A stretch of 64,000 bases of DNA from Stictocephala bisonia (lineage: Eukaryota > Arthropoda > Insecta > Hemiptera > Membracidae): positions 53,270 to 117,269 of the forward strand of contig JAQJVL010002167.1 in NCBI GenBank assembly GCA_035578905.1. Reading direction: 5' to 3'. This document shows, piece after piece, positions 47,600-58,700 of this stretch (its first letter is position 1; the number at the start of each line of letters is the position of its first letter). Both the position numbers and the translations under genes were made by a program. The notes beneath the pieces are model-generated. The model had not been told where the DNA came from and ran no database searches. It saw only the letters and a list, made by a program, of their open reading frames with translations.

Positions 47600-48440
47600 T
47601 TAACTGTGCGTTATAATTACGAGTTTTAACATTTTATTTTAAGTTTTAATAATTTATATTCTAATTGGTACAAAAAAACCTGAATTTTAACTAGTTTTCA
47701 CTGTACATCAAATTTACACCGTTACTACTAAAAACATCGTTAATATATAACATTTATATTTTAATACGCGATTTATAGGAATGTTCTTATAATTTGATAA
47801 AATTTAGAATGTTATCTTATCAAGAAAAAAAGTTCTTATCAATTACCTGAAACTCTGTTTTATTGGCTTCTAGAGATTGTAAAATTCATTACTTAGTCTT
47901 ATTGTAATCCTTATTACATGTATAGTTACGACACATTATTTTCATGTGTAAGTAAATTCAGTGATTTTCAATCGATTAAAATAAATTTAAATGTATCAAT
48001 TTTAAGTTATTTTAAATTGATGTAAAGTGATTTAAAATCACTTCACTTACTTACACATATGAAAATAATTTATGAAAATTATTTATATGTAATAATTTAT
48101 TACAACTATGCGTGTAATAAGAATTACAACAATGCCAAGTTATCAATTTTACGACCTCTAGAAGCCAAGAAAACAGTGTTTCAGGTAAGTGATAAGAACT
48201 TTTTTTACTGATAAGATAGCATTCTAAATTTTATCAAATTATAAGAAACATTCCTATCAACCACATATTAAAATATAAATGTGATACATTAACAGGGGTT
48301 TCAGTAATAACTGTGTACATTTGATTTGCAGTGAAAACTAGTTAAAATTCATGTACTTTTTTATTCCAACTTCGATAAAAAATATTAAACTTATAGTAAA
48401 ATTTAAAACTTCATAAATTGTATTATACGTTGAAGGATTA
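47600..48440. repeat. Fold-back element (imperfect inverted repeat, arms ~350 bp), copy 1
   Basis: The left arm (for example AATTTTAACTAGTTTTCACT near 47685, GTTCTTATCAATTACCTGAA near 47831, TTTTCATGTGTAAGTAA near 47939) is complementary in order to the right arm (TTACTTACACATATGAAAA, CAGGTAAGTGATAAGAAC, AGTGAAAACTAGTTAAAATT). The centre lies near 48010. No terminal target duplication was fixed. The outer limits are approximate. Confidence 0.75.
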
Positions 48441-48585
48441 CTACCTTCAAACTTGGGTGCACATAATTTATGAGCTGAGTTAAATTACAGTAAACTGTAT
48501 TTGATATATTTATACTGTCACTATCGAAGTAATGAACGCTGTCGAGTAAACTTTCTCAATTTCAGATTTGGAAATAATTTCCAAC

Positions 48586-49970
48586 AAAAATGGACTGGTC
48601 ATGCATGGAAAAGCTCCAATAGAAAAACGTGGTAAACACACAAACAGACCCAATAAAATCAAAGCTGCAACTTTCCAAAATGTTTGCAATCATATTAAAT
48701 CATTTAAAAGTCGCAAGGCCCATTACAGCCTTCATGATATTTCAAAAGTGTACTTAGATGAAAACTTAAATGTTAAGAAAATGCATGACTTGTACGTTGA
48801 AGGTTTTCCCCTTTTGAAGGTATCGTATGAGACCTACCGAGACATTTTCAACAAACACTTTAATATCAGTTTTGGCTATCCTCGCACGGACATGTGCAGT
48901 CAATGTGATGAATTTAAAGCGAAATTAGCCCAAATCGAAGTTGACTTGAATAAAAGTACTATTTCTGAGGAAAATAAATCCAAGTTGTCTGAAGAAAAAA
49001 AAGCCTTGGAAATTGCTAACAATGTTCATAAAACAAAGGCACAGCATAAAGAGTTTATGCTGAAAAGTTTTACAGCATAAAGAGACAATCAAGAAAGTTG
49101 GCTGTAAAGTCAAAAGAAAAAGACATCAGTTGTATCGCAATGGACTTTCAAAAAAACCTACCCATGCCTAACTTAAGTACTAATGATGTGTACTACCGAC
49201 GCCAACTTTCATTTTTTATGTTCAACATTCATGAGCTGCCTAGCAAAAAGTCGGTTTTCTACACATATGATGAAACAGTAGCAAAAAAGGGGTGTAACGA
49301 CGTTACTTCAATGTTGTACCATTATTTGACCAAAGTGATGGATCCAAAAATTCGGCATTTAAAGATATTCTGTGACTCTTGTGGGGGGGCAGAACAAAAA
49401 CTACTGTGTCTTTAAGTTTTTATACTCAGTTGTGCACCACTTAAACCTGTTGGACACAGTTTCCAAAAATCCCCGTGTGAGATTCCTGATGACTGGAGGG
49501 ATGAAGTAAAAAAATCCCGTTCAAAACCTGAACCGTTCATTGTAATTGACTGCAAGCAGAGTATGTTTTACTCATGGAATGAAAACTTGTCACAGTTTTT
49601 TTCCAAATCATGTCCTTTTGCTTCACGGCCTCTTAGAGAACTGAAAATCACCAAAGAAAACGTTGGAAAGTTTCTGCATAGAAACTCATTTTCAGGTGCG
49701 TTTACTGAAAGTGCTGTGTTTCAGAAAGCAGTGAAACTGCGAAAAAAAGTGAAAACTCCATCAGTGTCTAAAGATGAACCTCCAGCATACAACACAGAAC
49801 TCCTAAAACCTTTGTACTCTGGCCCACTACCAATATCCAAGGCAAAATTCAAGGACTTAATGCATCTAAAGCGTTTTTGCAACCCTGTTGCTAGCGAATT
49901 CTTTGAAAAGTTGACTTCTGTAACTAATGAAGCTGATAGTGAATCTGAAGAAGATAATGCAGAAAATTAA
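48586..49970 (+). pseudogene. Second, truncated copy of the DUF7869-like gene
   Basis: Homology starts at 48586. The open frame from 48568 begins with flank-derived codons (MEIIS) and is not a real start. It shares the G7 frameshift (49383-49389) and the deletion near 49480 with copy 1, so those lesions predate the duplication. A new 20-bp insertion at 49041-49060 breaks the coiled-coil region, splitting the frame into 48568-49080 and 49098-49415. The final part (49563-49970) reproduces the acidic C-terminus, and AATAAA follows at about 50018. The 184-bp internal repeat recurs at about 50056-50239. Confidence 0.85.
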
Positions 49971-50548
49971 AAAAACTGTTTTTGGTCAACTTGTTATGTT
50001 AATGAATCTTATTTCTTAATAAACCAAACATTATGTTCTAAATTGCTTGTATAATATCATTTAAAAGTCGCAAGGCCCATTACAGCCTTCATGATACTTC
50101 AAAAGTGTACTTAGATGAAAACTTAAATGTTAAGAAAATGCATGACTTGTACGTTGAAGGTTTTCCCCTTTTGAAGGTATCGTATGAGACCTACCGAGAC
50201 ATTTTCAACAAACACTTTAATATCAGTTTTGGCTATCCTAAACCTTAAAGTAGACCCTGATAGTTTTGGCCTTTTTTATGTAGACCATATCGTTATTCTC
50301 TTTTTTCCATAAGACTATGATCGTTCTTTGCAGGTAAGACTTGTGGTTTCAATATATAAATATTTTTGTTTGTTATTTTGTTTTGATAATATTAAGTTGG
50401 CCTTCATTTATGCTAAACAAAAACATCAATAAAAATAAATATAAATTTTTGTTTATTATACTTCAATTTATATTTTTACAAAGTTTAAAAATGAAATATC
50501 TCAAAAAGTACTTTCATTGACTATGATCGTTTTTCCCCTGGACCCTTC
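48586..50548 (+). mobile_element. 5'-truncated second copy of the 44.7-kb transposon
   Basis: Created by the tandem duplication, this copy lacks the 5' TIR, the 5' subterminal repeats and the 5' third of the gene. It keeps the 3' subterminal repeats and the 3' TIR (50518-50548, again followed by AAAT). With a single TIR it should be immobile by itself. Confidence 0.9.
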
Positions 50549-50683
50549 AAATATCATCATAAAAAGCAAATTAGTACAAGCAAAATCTCCAGCATGATTT
50601 TTTCTTGAAAAATGTAATATGATGAACACTTTACTATAAGAAAGAGGCATATGAAAACTTCAATCATCCCATTGCTTTCCTTG

Positions 50684-51524
50684 TTTAATTGTGCGTTATA
50701 ATTACGAGTTTTAACATTTTATTTTAAGTTTTAATAATTTATATTCTAATTGGTACAAAAAACCTGAATTTTAACTAGTTTTCACTGTACATCAAATTTA
50801 CATCGTTACTACTAAAAACATCGTTAATATATAACATTTATATTTTAATACGCGATTTATAGGAATGTTCTTATAATTTGATAAAATTTAGAATGTTATC
50901 TTATCAAGAAAAAAAGTTCTTATCAATTACCTGAAACTCTGTTTTATTGGCTTCTAGAGATTGTAAAATTCATTACTTAGTCTTATTGTAATCCTTATTA
51001 CATGTATAGTTACGACACATTATTTTCATGTGTAAGTAAATTCAGTGATTTTCAATCGATTAAAATAAATTTAAATGTATCAATTTTAAGTTATTTTAAA
51101 TTGATGTAAAGTGATTTAAAATCACTTCACTTACTTACACATATGAAAATAATTTATGAAAATTATTTATATGTAATAATTTATTACAACTATGCGTGTA
51201 ATAAGAATTACAACAATGCCAAGTTATCAATTTTACGACCTCTAGAAGCCAAGAAAACAGTGTTTCAGGTAAGTGATAAGAACTTTTTTTACTGATAAGA
51301 TAGCATTCTAAATTTTATCAAATTATAAGAAACATTCCTATCAACCACATATTAAAATATAAATGTGATACATTAACAGGGGTTTCAGTAATAACTGTGT
51401 ACATTTGATTTGCAGTGAAAACTAGTTAAAATTCATGTACTTTTTTATTCCAACTTCGATAAAAAATATTAAACTTATAGTAAAATTTAAAACTTCATAA
51501 ATTGTACTATTCGTTGAAGGATTA
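50684..51524. repeat. Fold-back element, copy 2 (from the tandem duplication)
   Basis: Same inverted structure as 47600-48440, shifted by about 3084-3085 bp. Confidence 0.75.
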
Positions 51525-51830
51525 CTACCTTCAAACTTGGGTGCACATAATTTATGAGCTGAGTTAAATTACAGTAAACTGTATTTGATATATTTATACT
51601 GTCACTATCGAAGTAATGAACGCTGTCGAGTAAACTTTCTCAATTTCAGATTTGGAAATAATTTCTTGGTCCAATTTATATGTATTCAAATTCACGCAAT
51701 GACGGCCTATCAATTGATAGTTAATTGGTCTATTCAATTTTTTAAAATAAACAAACTTAGAACTTTCGCATAATTTCTGACACAACAGTAGATTTATTTT
51801 ATGTTTGTTACGATCATTTTAATTTAACAG

Positions 51831-52067
51831 ACGTGGAATTGTTACTACCGTCGGAACTGCACAAACAATGCTGAGGAAGGTTGGCGTCACAAAACCAACG
51901 GTCTACTTGGAAAACCTCACCCAAGAATTAAAGATTTAATTAAATATTTGAAGTTGGAGGCTGAGGCGTCAAACCACGAAGTCATTAGGGTGTATCTAAA
52001 CGTAGAGTGGACTAAAAGAAAATACATCAAACTTGATGACAGAATATCAAGATGTTCAAAACGATAG
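51831..52067 (+). pseudogene. MULE-type transposase C-terminal exon fragment
   Basis: From 51834 the plus strand reads 77 codons then TAG (52065-52067). The translation contains CTNNAEEGWRHKTNGLLGK followed by PHPRIKDLIKYLKLEAE. This matches the TNN.(A/S/L)EGWH....... HP ...(F/L)I..L..E block found near the C-terminus of MULE transposases that often accompany FLYWCH zinc fingers in arthropods. The exon is preceded by a pyrimidine-rich stretch and TTTAACAG (to 51830), a good 3' splice site. No upstream exon or catalytic part was found between the tandem duplication and this point. The fragment may be a relic or the last exon of a gene whose 5' part lies elsewhere. Confidence 0.6.
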
Positions 52068-54142
52068 GACGAAGGAAAAATGTTTAACGTAGGAAAAATG
52101 TTAAACATAATGTTCTACATTTTAAAATTAGGCTGAATAGTTCCATTGTACTTGTAATATTGTTTGTGAGTTTTATTTAATTATAAATATATTGCCACGA
52201 TTTTATTGTTTCATTATACCAGCTTCATCATATTCGATATGTCTGAATTAATATTTGTTTTTATAGGATTGTTTTTATTTTGTTGTAGTAATTTAAACTA
52301 AAATATTTGACAGTATATGGTCACTCTGAATTATATCACGCTGACTAGTTTCTTGAAATAGGCTGGAGTTAATTATCTCTTTAGGCATGTTCGCTAACTG
52401 GAAACTACCGGACTCAGGATTCCAACCACTCCCCCAGTTGTTCGCAGACTGGACTGTTCGCAAACTGGAAGCTACGCTACTGGATAGAAAATTGAATAGA
52501 CTACAAAAAAATTTTTAAAGAAAACATTTATAAAAACGTGCGGTTTTCAATAGAATAACGAGTTGATTTTGTTGTAAAATTATTCTTTATTTGGATGAGT
52601 AATGACAACATTTCAACTCAATTGGCTGAGACGTTCAATAGACATTGTTTACTAACAACAACCAAATAGTAAAAATAATGGTGGATATCTGGAGAAATAA
52701 ACATTGTAGGAACTACCTTACAGGAACATTTTTGTTTATTTTAGCCCATGAAATCAGGTCCTGAAATATGACCGCGCATTACAGATACATCCTGTTAATT
52801 TAACAAAGTAAAGAAATCGATTATATTTGATAATAATGTATATTACTTCTACAAATAAGTAAAAATCTCGTCCTTATATAATACCTAAAAAATTAAGTAC
52901 TAATATTATTGGTATGTATTTCACACTTTAATTAATAAAAGTAATTAATATAATCTAATCATTTGTATTATAAAGTACATTGTAATAGTTACGTTTGGTT
53001 AACATGTTATATTATCTGGAAATATGATTTCATCGTTGAGTTTGCAATATAATTTACTGTGTTCGTGCACTACGATAAGACAAAAGAACAGTAGTGTGTC
53101 CAGACTGCAGACTTGAAGCACACCATGCCGCAGGGACCCCGCATGCCGCACTAACTGAGGCTTAGCGCATTGTATGGTGATCCGTCTCGCTGCGCTCACC
53201 GCCTTTATTATAACACTATCAGATCCTCTATTGGTTCCTCACTATGACATCGCTTCTCTGAATAATGTGGCGCAGCCGCCTCTAGTTTATGCCGCCAGAA
53301 GATGACAGCAGCGACGTTATGAGACGCTAAGGGCACTTCAGGTAGTGTAATCTTAGTATCTGCATAATGCAGTATGTATAATGACTTGTCCTCCATTTAT
53401 TCATCGGTACCGTTTTAAGGACATGACCATATTTGAAATGTTGTAACTTGATGTAGCACAGCCCAAGGTATAAATCCATACGAACAAATCCATTTCTACA
53501 GTGAGAACGTTGAAAATGTCTTGGAATGCGGACTATTTACTTCATTTGTTGAAAGTAGGTTGGATATTTTCGGTTGTGTCATCAATCTGGAAAATTTCCT
53601 ATTTGGATTAAATTAAAAAACAATTTATTTTTACGGAAAGTATACGTAAATATGACTGAACGAAACTAAAATGTAAGTTAAACATAAATAACTGAAATTT
53701 ACCTAGCGTACACTGATGTTTCTTAACATAGGGTTTCCAAAATAGCAGACACATAACCAAAAATGTCAAATATAATACATAAAAATAAAATTAAAACAAA
53801 AATTTAACTGCGTTCTAATGTAATAATGATAACAAACTAAATGCCAGTTTGATTCGATTGAATTCCACTTGAACAATTTTGTTTGAAATGCACCTAATAT
53901 TATACTTCACTAAACGTATTTTCGAAAATATGTTTTAAAAATTATATGAAGAAAGAGTTTTAATTTTCTGACATCGATTGTATTTCAGCTTACTTCTGAA
54001 TTCTTAATTATCATCAAAACTCTGATTTTCTTTCAACTTCGGATGAATATCAATTAAAAATTATTGTAAATAATATAAATTTCATTGCTGTATAATAAGG
54101 CCAGCATATCCTTAGAAAGGTGTTTACATAGATTTATAATAA
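52068..54142. other. Unassigned AT-rich sequence
   Basis: No array or gene is supported. A GC-richer patch at 53090-53290 (with CATGCCGCAGGGACC and TCTCGCTGCGCTCACCGCC) resembles parts of interspersed repeats but could not be assigned. Open frames at 52999-53199 and 53208-53396 are unrecognised. Confidence 0.35.
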
Positions 54143-56663
54143 ACTAGGGGACACCCCTGCACGCTTCGCGTACCAACTACGACGCTCGCTGCGCTCGAAA
54201 CACCTCGGCCGAGTGTTCGGCACCGGTGTTCGGCATGTGACTTTTGACTGCAAATAAATTAATTAACTGTATGACGTAAAATTACAATTTTAAATTTATT
54301 TACAGCATCTCACCCTACCTATTTACAGCACCCAACTTACTTAGCCTATTTCAAATATGTTCATTTAATTTGTTTTTGTTTAACAGCTGAAGATTGAACT
54401 CACAGTATACTGTATTATTCAAAATCACAGAGAAGCTTTGCTATGTGGGATCAATAGTACAATGTCAAACTTACAAAATAAATCATTCTTCAAGCTCTTT
54501 TCTTACTGGATTTATGATTTAATGTTATAGATGAAACAAACACTCCAGTAAATAGTTTTTACTTTTGTTAGGCCTTTCGGTAACAAAGTGTCTGAAGATA
54601 GTAACTTTGTTACCGAAAGGCTTAACAAAATTAAAAACTATTTACTGGAGTGTTTGTTTTATCTATAAAACATTAAATACAAAATAAACACGTTTATTTG
54701 TTTACAAAAGAGCTGTTATTAATTTAATAAAATCAACCCAATATTTTCCTTATGAAACAATCTTTTAGAGGCTGTTTCAATGACGACAGGTTCAATAGTA
54801 GACTGATGCGCTACGATTGGACCTGTTATGAGGAACTATGCCATCATTATAACAAAAAAACCACATCGATTTTGATGTTATTAGTAGATTGTATATTAGA
54901 ATATAACCATTGTAATCATAATATTATCAAAGAATTTAAAATAAAACAATTTACAGAATAATATATTCTATGTTTATTATTGTCAAAAGAATAAATAAAA
55001 CACTTTCTTTATTAATTAATTTTTATTTTCCAGTTTTCTTTATAAATTTTTTTTATGGATGAATTCACATGGCGTGTCTTCAATATCTACCAAATAAAAA
55101 ACTAGGTTGACGTGATACTATGTACATTACTACCTTACCCATATCTTAAAGTGAATACAAAACAGTTATTCAATACTTTTAGTTTTCCCCCATGACATTG
55201 CTCAGATAATGAAGAGTCCAAAATATATTAACAAAAATGCTTATTTTACGTGGCTTTACTCAAATTAAGTAGTCAAACAATAATTTTATGTATTATTTAG
55301 TATTATTCAGATTAAAGACAGCTCAAAATACTTATCAGTATTTTTAATGTGACACTCTAAAGATTATTAAATAACAAGACATTAGTTAAAAAGTATTTTT
55401 ATACATTATATGAGTGTGAAAATACTAAGACTTTAAAATGAGAACAATAGAGTTGTAACTAATTTCGTATGAGCCTCAACTATCCATGTTATAAAAGGAA
55501 GTCAAAATAGTTATACACTACTTAAATATTTCCTAGGCTGGTTCTTAGATATTTAAATGAGTCTCAATCAGTCATTCATATTTCATTAGAGATTATAACA
55601 TTTTGAAAATGGAGATTGGGTGGTTATAATTGTCTAAATGATGAAAATAATTGTGAGATATGACCATGATGTAGACAATCTTGTGTTAAGGTGATGTTCT
55701 ACTTGGACATCACTGTCCAAATCGCAAAACGAAATATACATGACTGGGCCACCTGCAAATCAGATTACAACATCCGCAGCAGTTAGCACATCCAAACCGG
55801 TCATATACATTAAAATCTCTGTTATTTTTACTGTGTAGTTCCTATGTAATATGTTAGTTCCTCTGATCTGAGGATGTTAACCGTATGTCTTAACATTTTG
55901 TATTTGTATTGTTATAGTTTGTGTTGTGTGACGTCCCTGTCTAGGACAAAAGAACTGCTCTATATACCACATCAGCACTAGCACTATAGGAGGACCTCGA
56001 GCAACAACAGCACTCCACTTGGAAGAAGCACCTTTTGTCTTCCTCGTGATTATCCTCGAAATTCAATCAGGGTATCAATTACAAGGTCAAGAGGTCAGCT
56101 CCTGCAGTGCCGTTGTCCGTCGTGTCTCTAGGCACTGTCTCTGCCCATCAAAACAAAGTACACGCTGAATATTGGTATCTTGGAAGGTTTTTATATCTGC
56201 GACAAAGCTGTTATTTTATTTAATATAAATTTGGTCATATAAGCCAGATACTTGTGGTATTCATTCTTCTTCCTTTCTTCACATCACTCCAAACTCTCTC
56301 AAACTGCTCGTCTCTAATAATCTGCCTACACTCTCTTTGGTCTAGGTTTTGGCTTTTTTTCCATCAGCATTCTGAAGCGGTTCCTGTCGTGTATTATGTC
56401 TTATGTATAACCTATTTTATTGACATTTTCTGTCACTGCTTCTACCCATCCTACAAATTTCTTCAGTTTATTAACGTAATTAAAAATTCTATTTGTGGTC
56501 CATTTTCTTTCATTCCTTTTAAATATCCATAAAACATCTATATGTCAAAATTGTCAACAAATTTAACTTCTCCTTAAAATATCTGTCAATTTTACTAAGC
56601 GTGAACATCGATTGCAGCGAGCATCGGGGTTGGCATGCGAAGCATGCAGGGGTGTCCCCTAGT
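54143..56663. mobile_element. 2.5-kb element with ~60-bp GC-rich terminal inverted repeats
   Basis: The left end is ACTAGGGGACACCCCTGCAC then GCTTCGCGTACCAAC. The right end is its inverse with a few changes (GTTGGCATGCGAAGCATGC then AGGGGTGTCCCCTAGT). Similarity extends inward (CGCTCGCTGC on the left, GCAGCGAGCAT on the right). No target duplication could be fixed at the ACTAG boundaries. The interior is AT-rich, carries a long hairpin at 54520-54675 and a fragment related to the inverted repeat at 30.7 kb (near 55863). Open frames inside (54752-54961, 56254-56532) match no transposase I know, so it is probably non-autonomous. Confidence 0.65.
54520..54675. repeat. Long hairpin, arms about 70 bp, 13-base loop
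   Basis: The left arm (TAATGTTATAGATGAAACAA, CACTCCAGTAAATAGTTTTT, CCTTTCGGTAACAAAGT) pairs with the right arm (ACTTTGTTACCGAAAGG, AAAAACTATTTACTGGAGTG, ATCTATAAAACATTA) with only a few mismatches and indels. The loop is about GTCTGAAGATAGTA. Confidence 0.92.
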
Positions 56664-58540
56664 ACATTCATAAATTGCATGGGCACTCAATTTTTACGCT
56701 CTCATCTAATATTTCATATAAATTCTTAAATATAAAAATATTTTATTTACAGAACATTTTTACGTAACGTAAGAAGTCTATTTTCTCCATTGGACTTTTT
56801 ATGGTGAGGGATATGACCAAAGTACGATCGCGTACGGAGGGTGAGTAGGCAGAGCTAAGAGTAGTTTCTTACTATATGAATTATGTATAAGTTCTTAAAG
56901 TTAAAAAGAATGACGATTTTTCTTGTGAAAAGAACGCGTGTGTATCTAAAATAAAAATAATAAAATAAGTAATAGAAAAACAGTATAGAAAATTTCAGAA
57001 AAAATGTAGTTCCATTAAAATACCGTTACTTAACATATTTAAATTTACATTAATACACTTATATACACAAAGATAAGAACAATAAGAAAGTCTTTCATTG
57101 TTGTAATGGCAAAACAAACAGAAGTCAAATTAGCTTGTCACGCAGCACAACACATAAAGTGTTATTCAGAAAACACTACAAAACTGTTCAGTTCTGGTAT
57201 GGAAGGTTGTAATCAGCATCTTACAAAACTTCGCAGTTGGCAATCAGCATAGCGACTGACGGAAGTACAACCTACGTCCGACCGTATATCTGAGCTGTCA
57301 GTTCAACACCCAATATTCCTTTCTCCTTGTTTTATTTTATGTTCTTGTCTGCTTTATTGCCTGATTAAGGTTGTAAATCTCAGGATCCAAAACGTTTTGA
57401 GCAGTAACAATGGAAGGATCCCTCATGGATAAAATTGTTGAATTTATTATGTAGCAACAATTGTAAAACAAGATTGCCACATTTACTAGTTAATATATAC
57501 TAAACACCTCATTTATTTGCATTATAACTAATCATTAGTTTATTTAAATTGTCTTATTTCTTTATACAATTTGGAGATTACATAAAGGAATCTGTCTAGT
57601 CACGCATCTTTGTGCGCTTCTATGCAAGTGTCTTCTGACTTGCGACAGATGTTGACAAAAAAGGTTTTGTCGTCTCACTTACAAAATGGCCATTATAAAT
57701 GTTAAGACGGTCGTGACGAATGATCCTGTAAGTGAAAGTGTAGAAAAAAGAATAACATAATTGTGAGCACTCGTTAAATCGTTTCCAGAAAAATGTTAAA
57801 GGGGTTTACTAATCAATTTGCTTTTGGAATTAAAATAAATGTTATTTTTATGTGTGAAATGTAGGATATACTATCCCAGACTGCTAAAGTTGAAACATTA
57901 TACTAAGTAGAAACGTTCAAGAAATGGTGACCAATGCTGAAACTTCCATATACTCTAACTTCACTGATTTTTCAATTTCTTTTTGATGAAAACCACACTC
58001 GAACCATTCTTTGGTCTCTGTATTTACCTAATATCCCAAGTTCTGTTTTCATTACAATGAAGATAAATTGCTATAGCTGAAGTAGCTAAAAAGCTATCTT
58101 TCAATACGAGATACAGAGATTTGCACAGATCAGTATATGGCATACTTTAAGAGTTTATTCAGAAACCACTGATGTTAAACCATTTCAGCTGGATTGTTTC
58201 AAACATACACCGTATTTATGATCTGTGCTGTATCTACATGTTGTAGTAAACATTTTTGTGAGTTACGTATCTATAAATTCTCTTTCACAATATGTAATCT
58301 GTTAAAATGTCATTAACATTAAGGACATCTTACCTGAAAGACTTTTTAAAGCTTCCTTGTAAAAGATTAGTTGAAAATACCTCACAATAAATGGGACACC
58401 AGCTCCGATATTCTGAAAACTCTCGATCTTCTTTACGTTTGAACTACGTGTAATGAAGTAATTGACAAGAGAATCAATAAAAAATATTGCGAAATTAAAA
58501 AATAATTTTTTTTTACTACCTATAAATTTTCTTTAATAAC
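56664..58540. other. Unassigned sequence; one possible short exon
   Basis: No repeat array or recognisable coding region, apart from the candidate short exon at 57686-57727 described separately. Confidence 0.35.
57686..57727 (+). CDS. Candidate short first coding exon (14 codons) with consensus 5' splice site
   Basis: ACAAAATGG gives a favourable start context. Fourteen codons (MAIINVKTVVTNDP) run directly into CCT/GTAAGTG, a near-perfect splice donor. The family is not recognised. Read through unspliced, the frame stops after 24 codons (57760). No downstream exon could be identified in the window. The pattern can occur by chance, so this is a weak call. Confidence 0.15.
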
Positions 58541-58700
58541 TGCGGCTTGGTAACTCGGTGGTTAAGATTCGGACTGTGGCATCCGAGGTTTTGATTCCCA
58601 ACTGACCTGACAGTTAGTATTTCACTGGTTATCACACACAGGCCTACGGCCCATGTGAAACTGGCGAGTGAAGTTAGAAAATAAAATAAATAATAGAAAT
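58541..58700 (+). mobile_element. tRNA-derived SINE, family A, with A and B boxes
   Basis: TGCGGCTTGGTAACTCGGTGG contains an A-box-like TGGTAACTCGG (58548-58558). GGTTTTGATTCCC (58587-58599) is B-box-like, 28 bases downstream. The body contains CACAGGCCTACGG and CCCATGTGAAACTGGCGAGT and ends in an AAAATAAAATAAATAAT tail. Related 3' halves occur at 62800-62875 and, inverted, at 7435-7525. The 77-codon open frame on the opposite strand is not a gene. Confidence 0.7.

Larger units (their letters stand above)
45521..51665 (+). repeat. ~3.07-kb tandem duplication (45521-48581 and 48586-51665)
   Basis: Two nearly identical units lie head to tail, separated by the 4-base filler CAAC (48582-48585). 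Unit 1 starts inside the transposon gene at AAAAATGGACTGG and ends at GGAAATAATTTC in the flank. Unit 2 starts and ends at the same points. I noted only a handful of differences: isolated substitutions (for example near 48912, 48929, 50689 and 51508), one A lost from a run near 50762, and a 20-bp insertion at 49041-49060. The original flank continues after 51665. Confidence 0.95.

Noticed and set aside
48925..49113. Minus-strand 62-codon frame
   Set aside because: Antisense to the second DUF7869-like copy.
40974..52470. Shared CAGTTTGCGAAC near 41020 and its complement near 52455 as a TIR pair
   Set aside because: Similarity does not extend beyond about 12 bases and the interval contains unrelated elements; probably chance.
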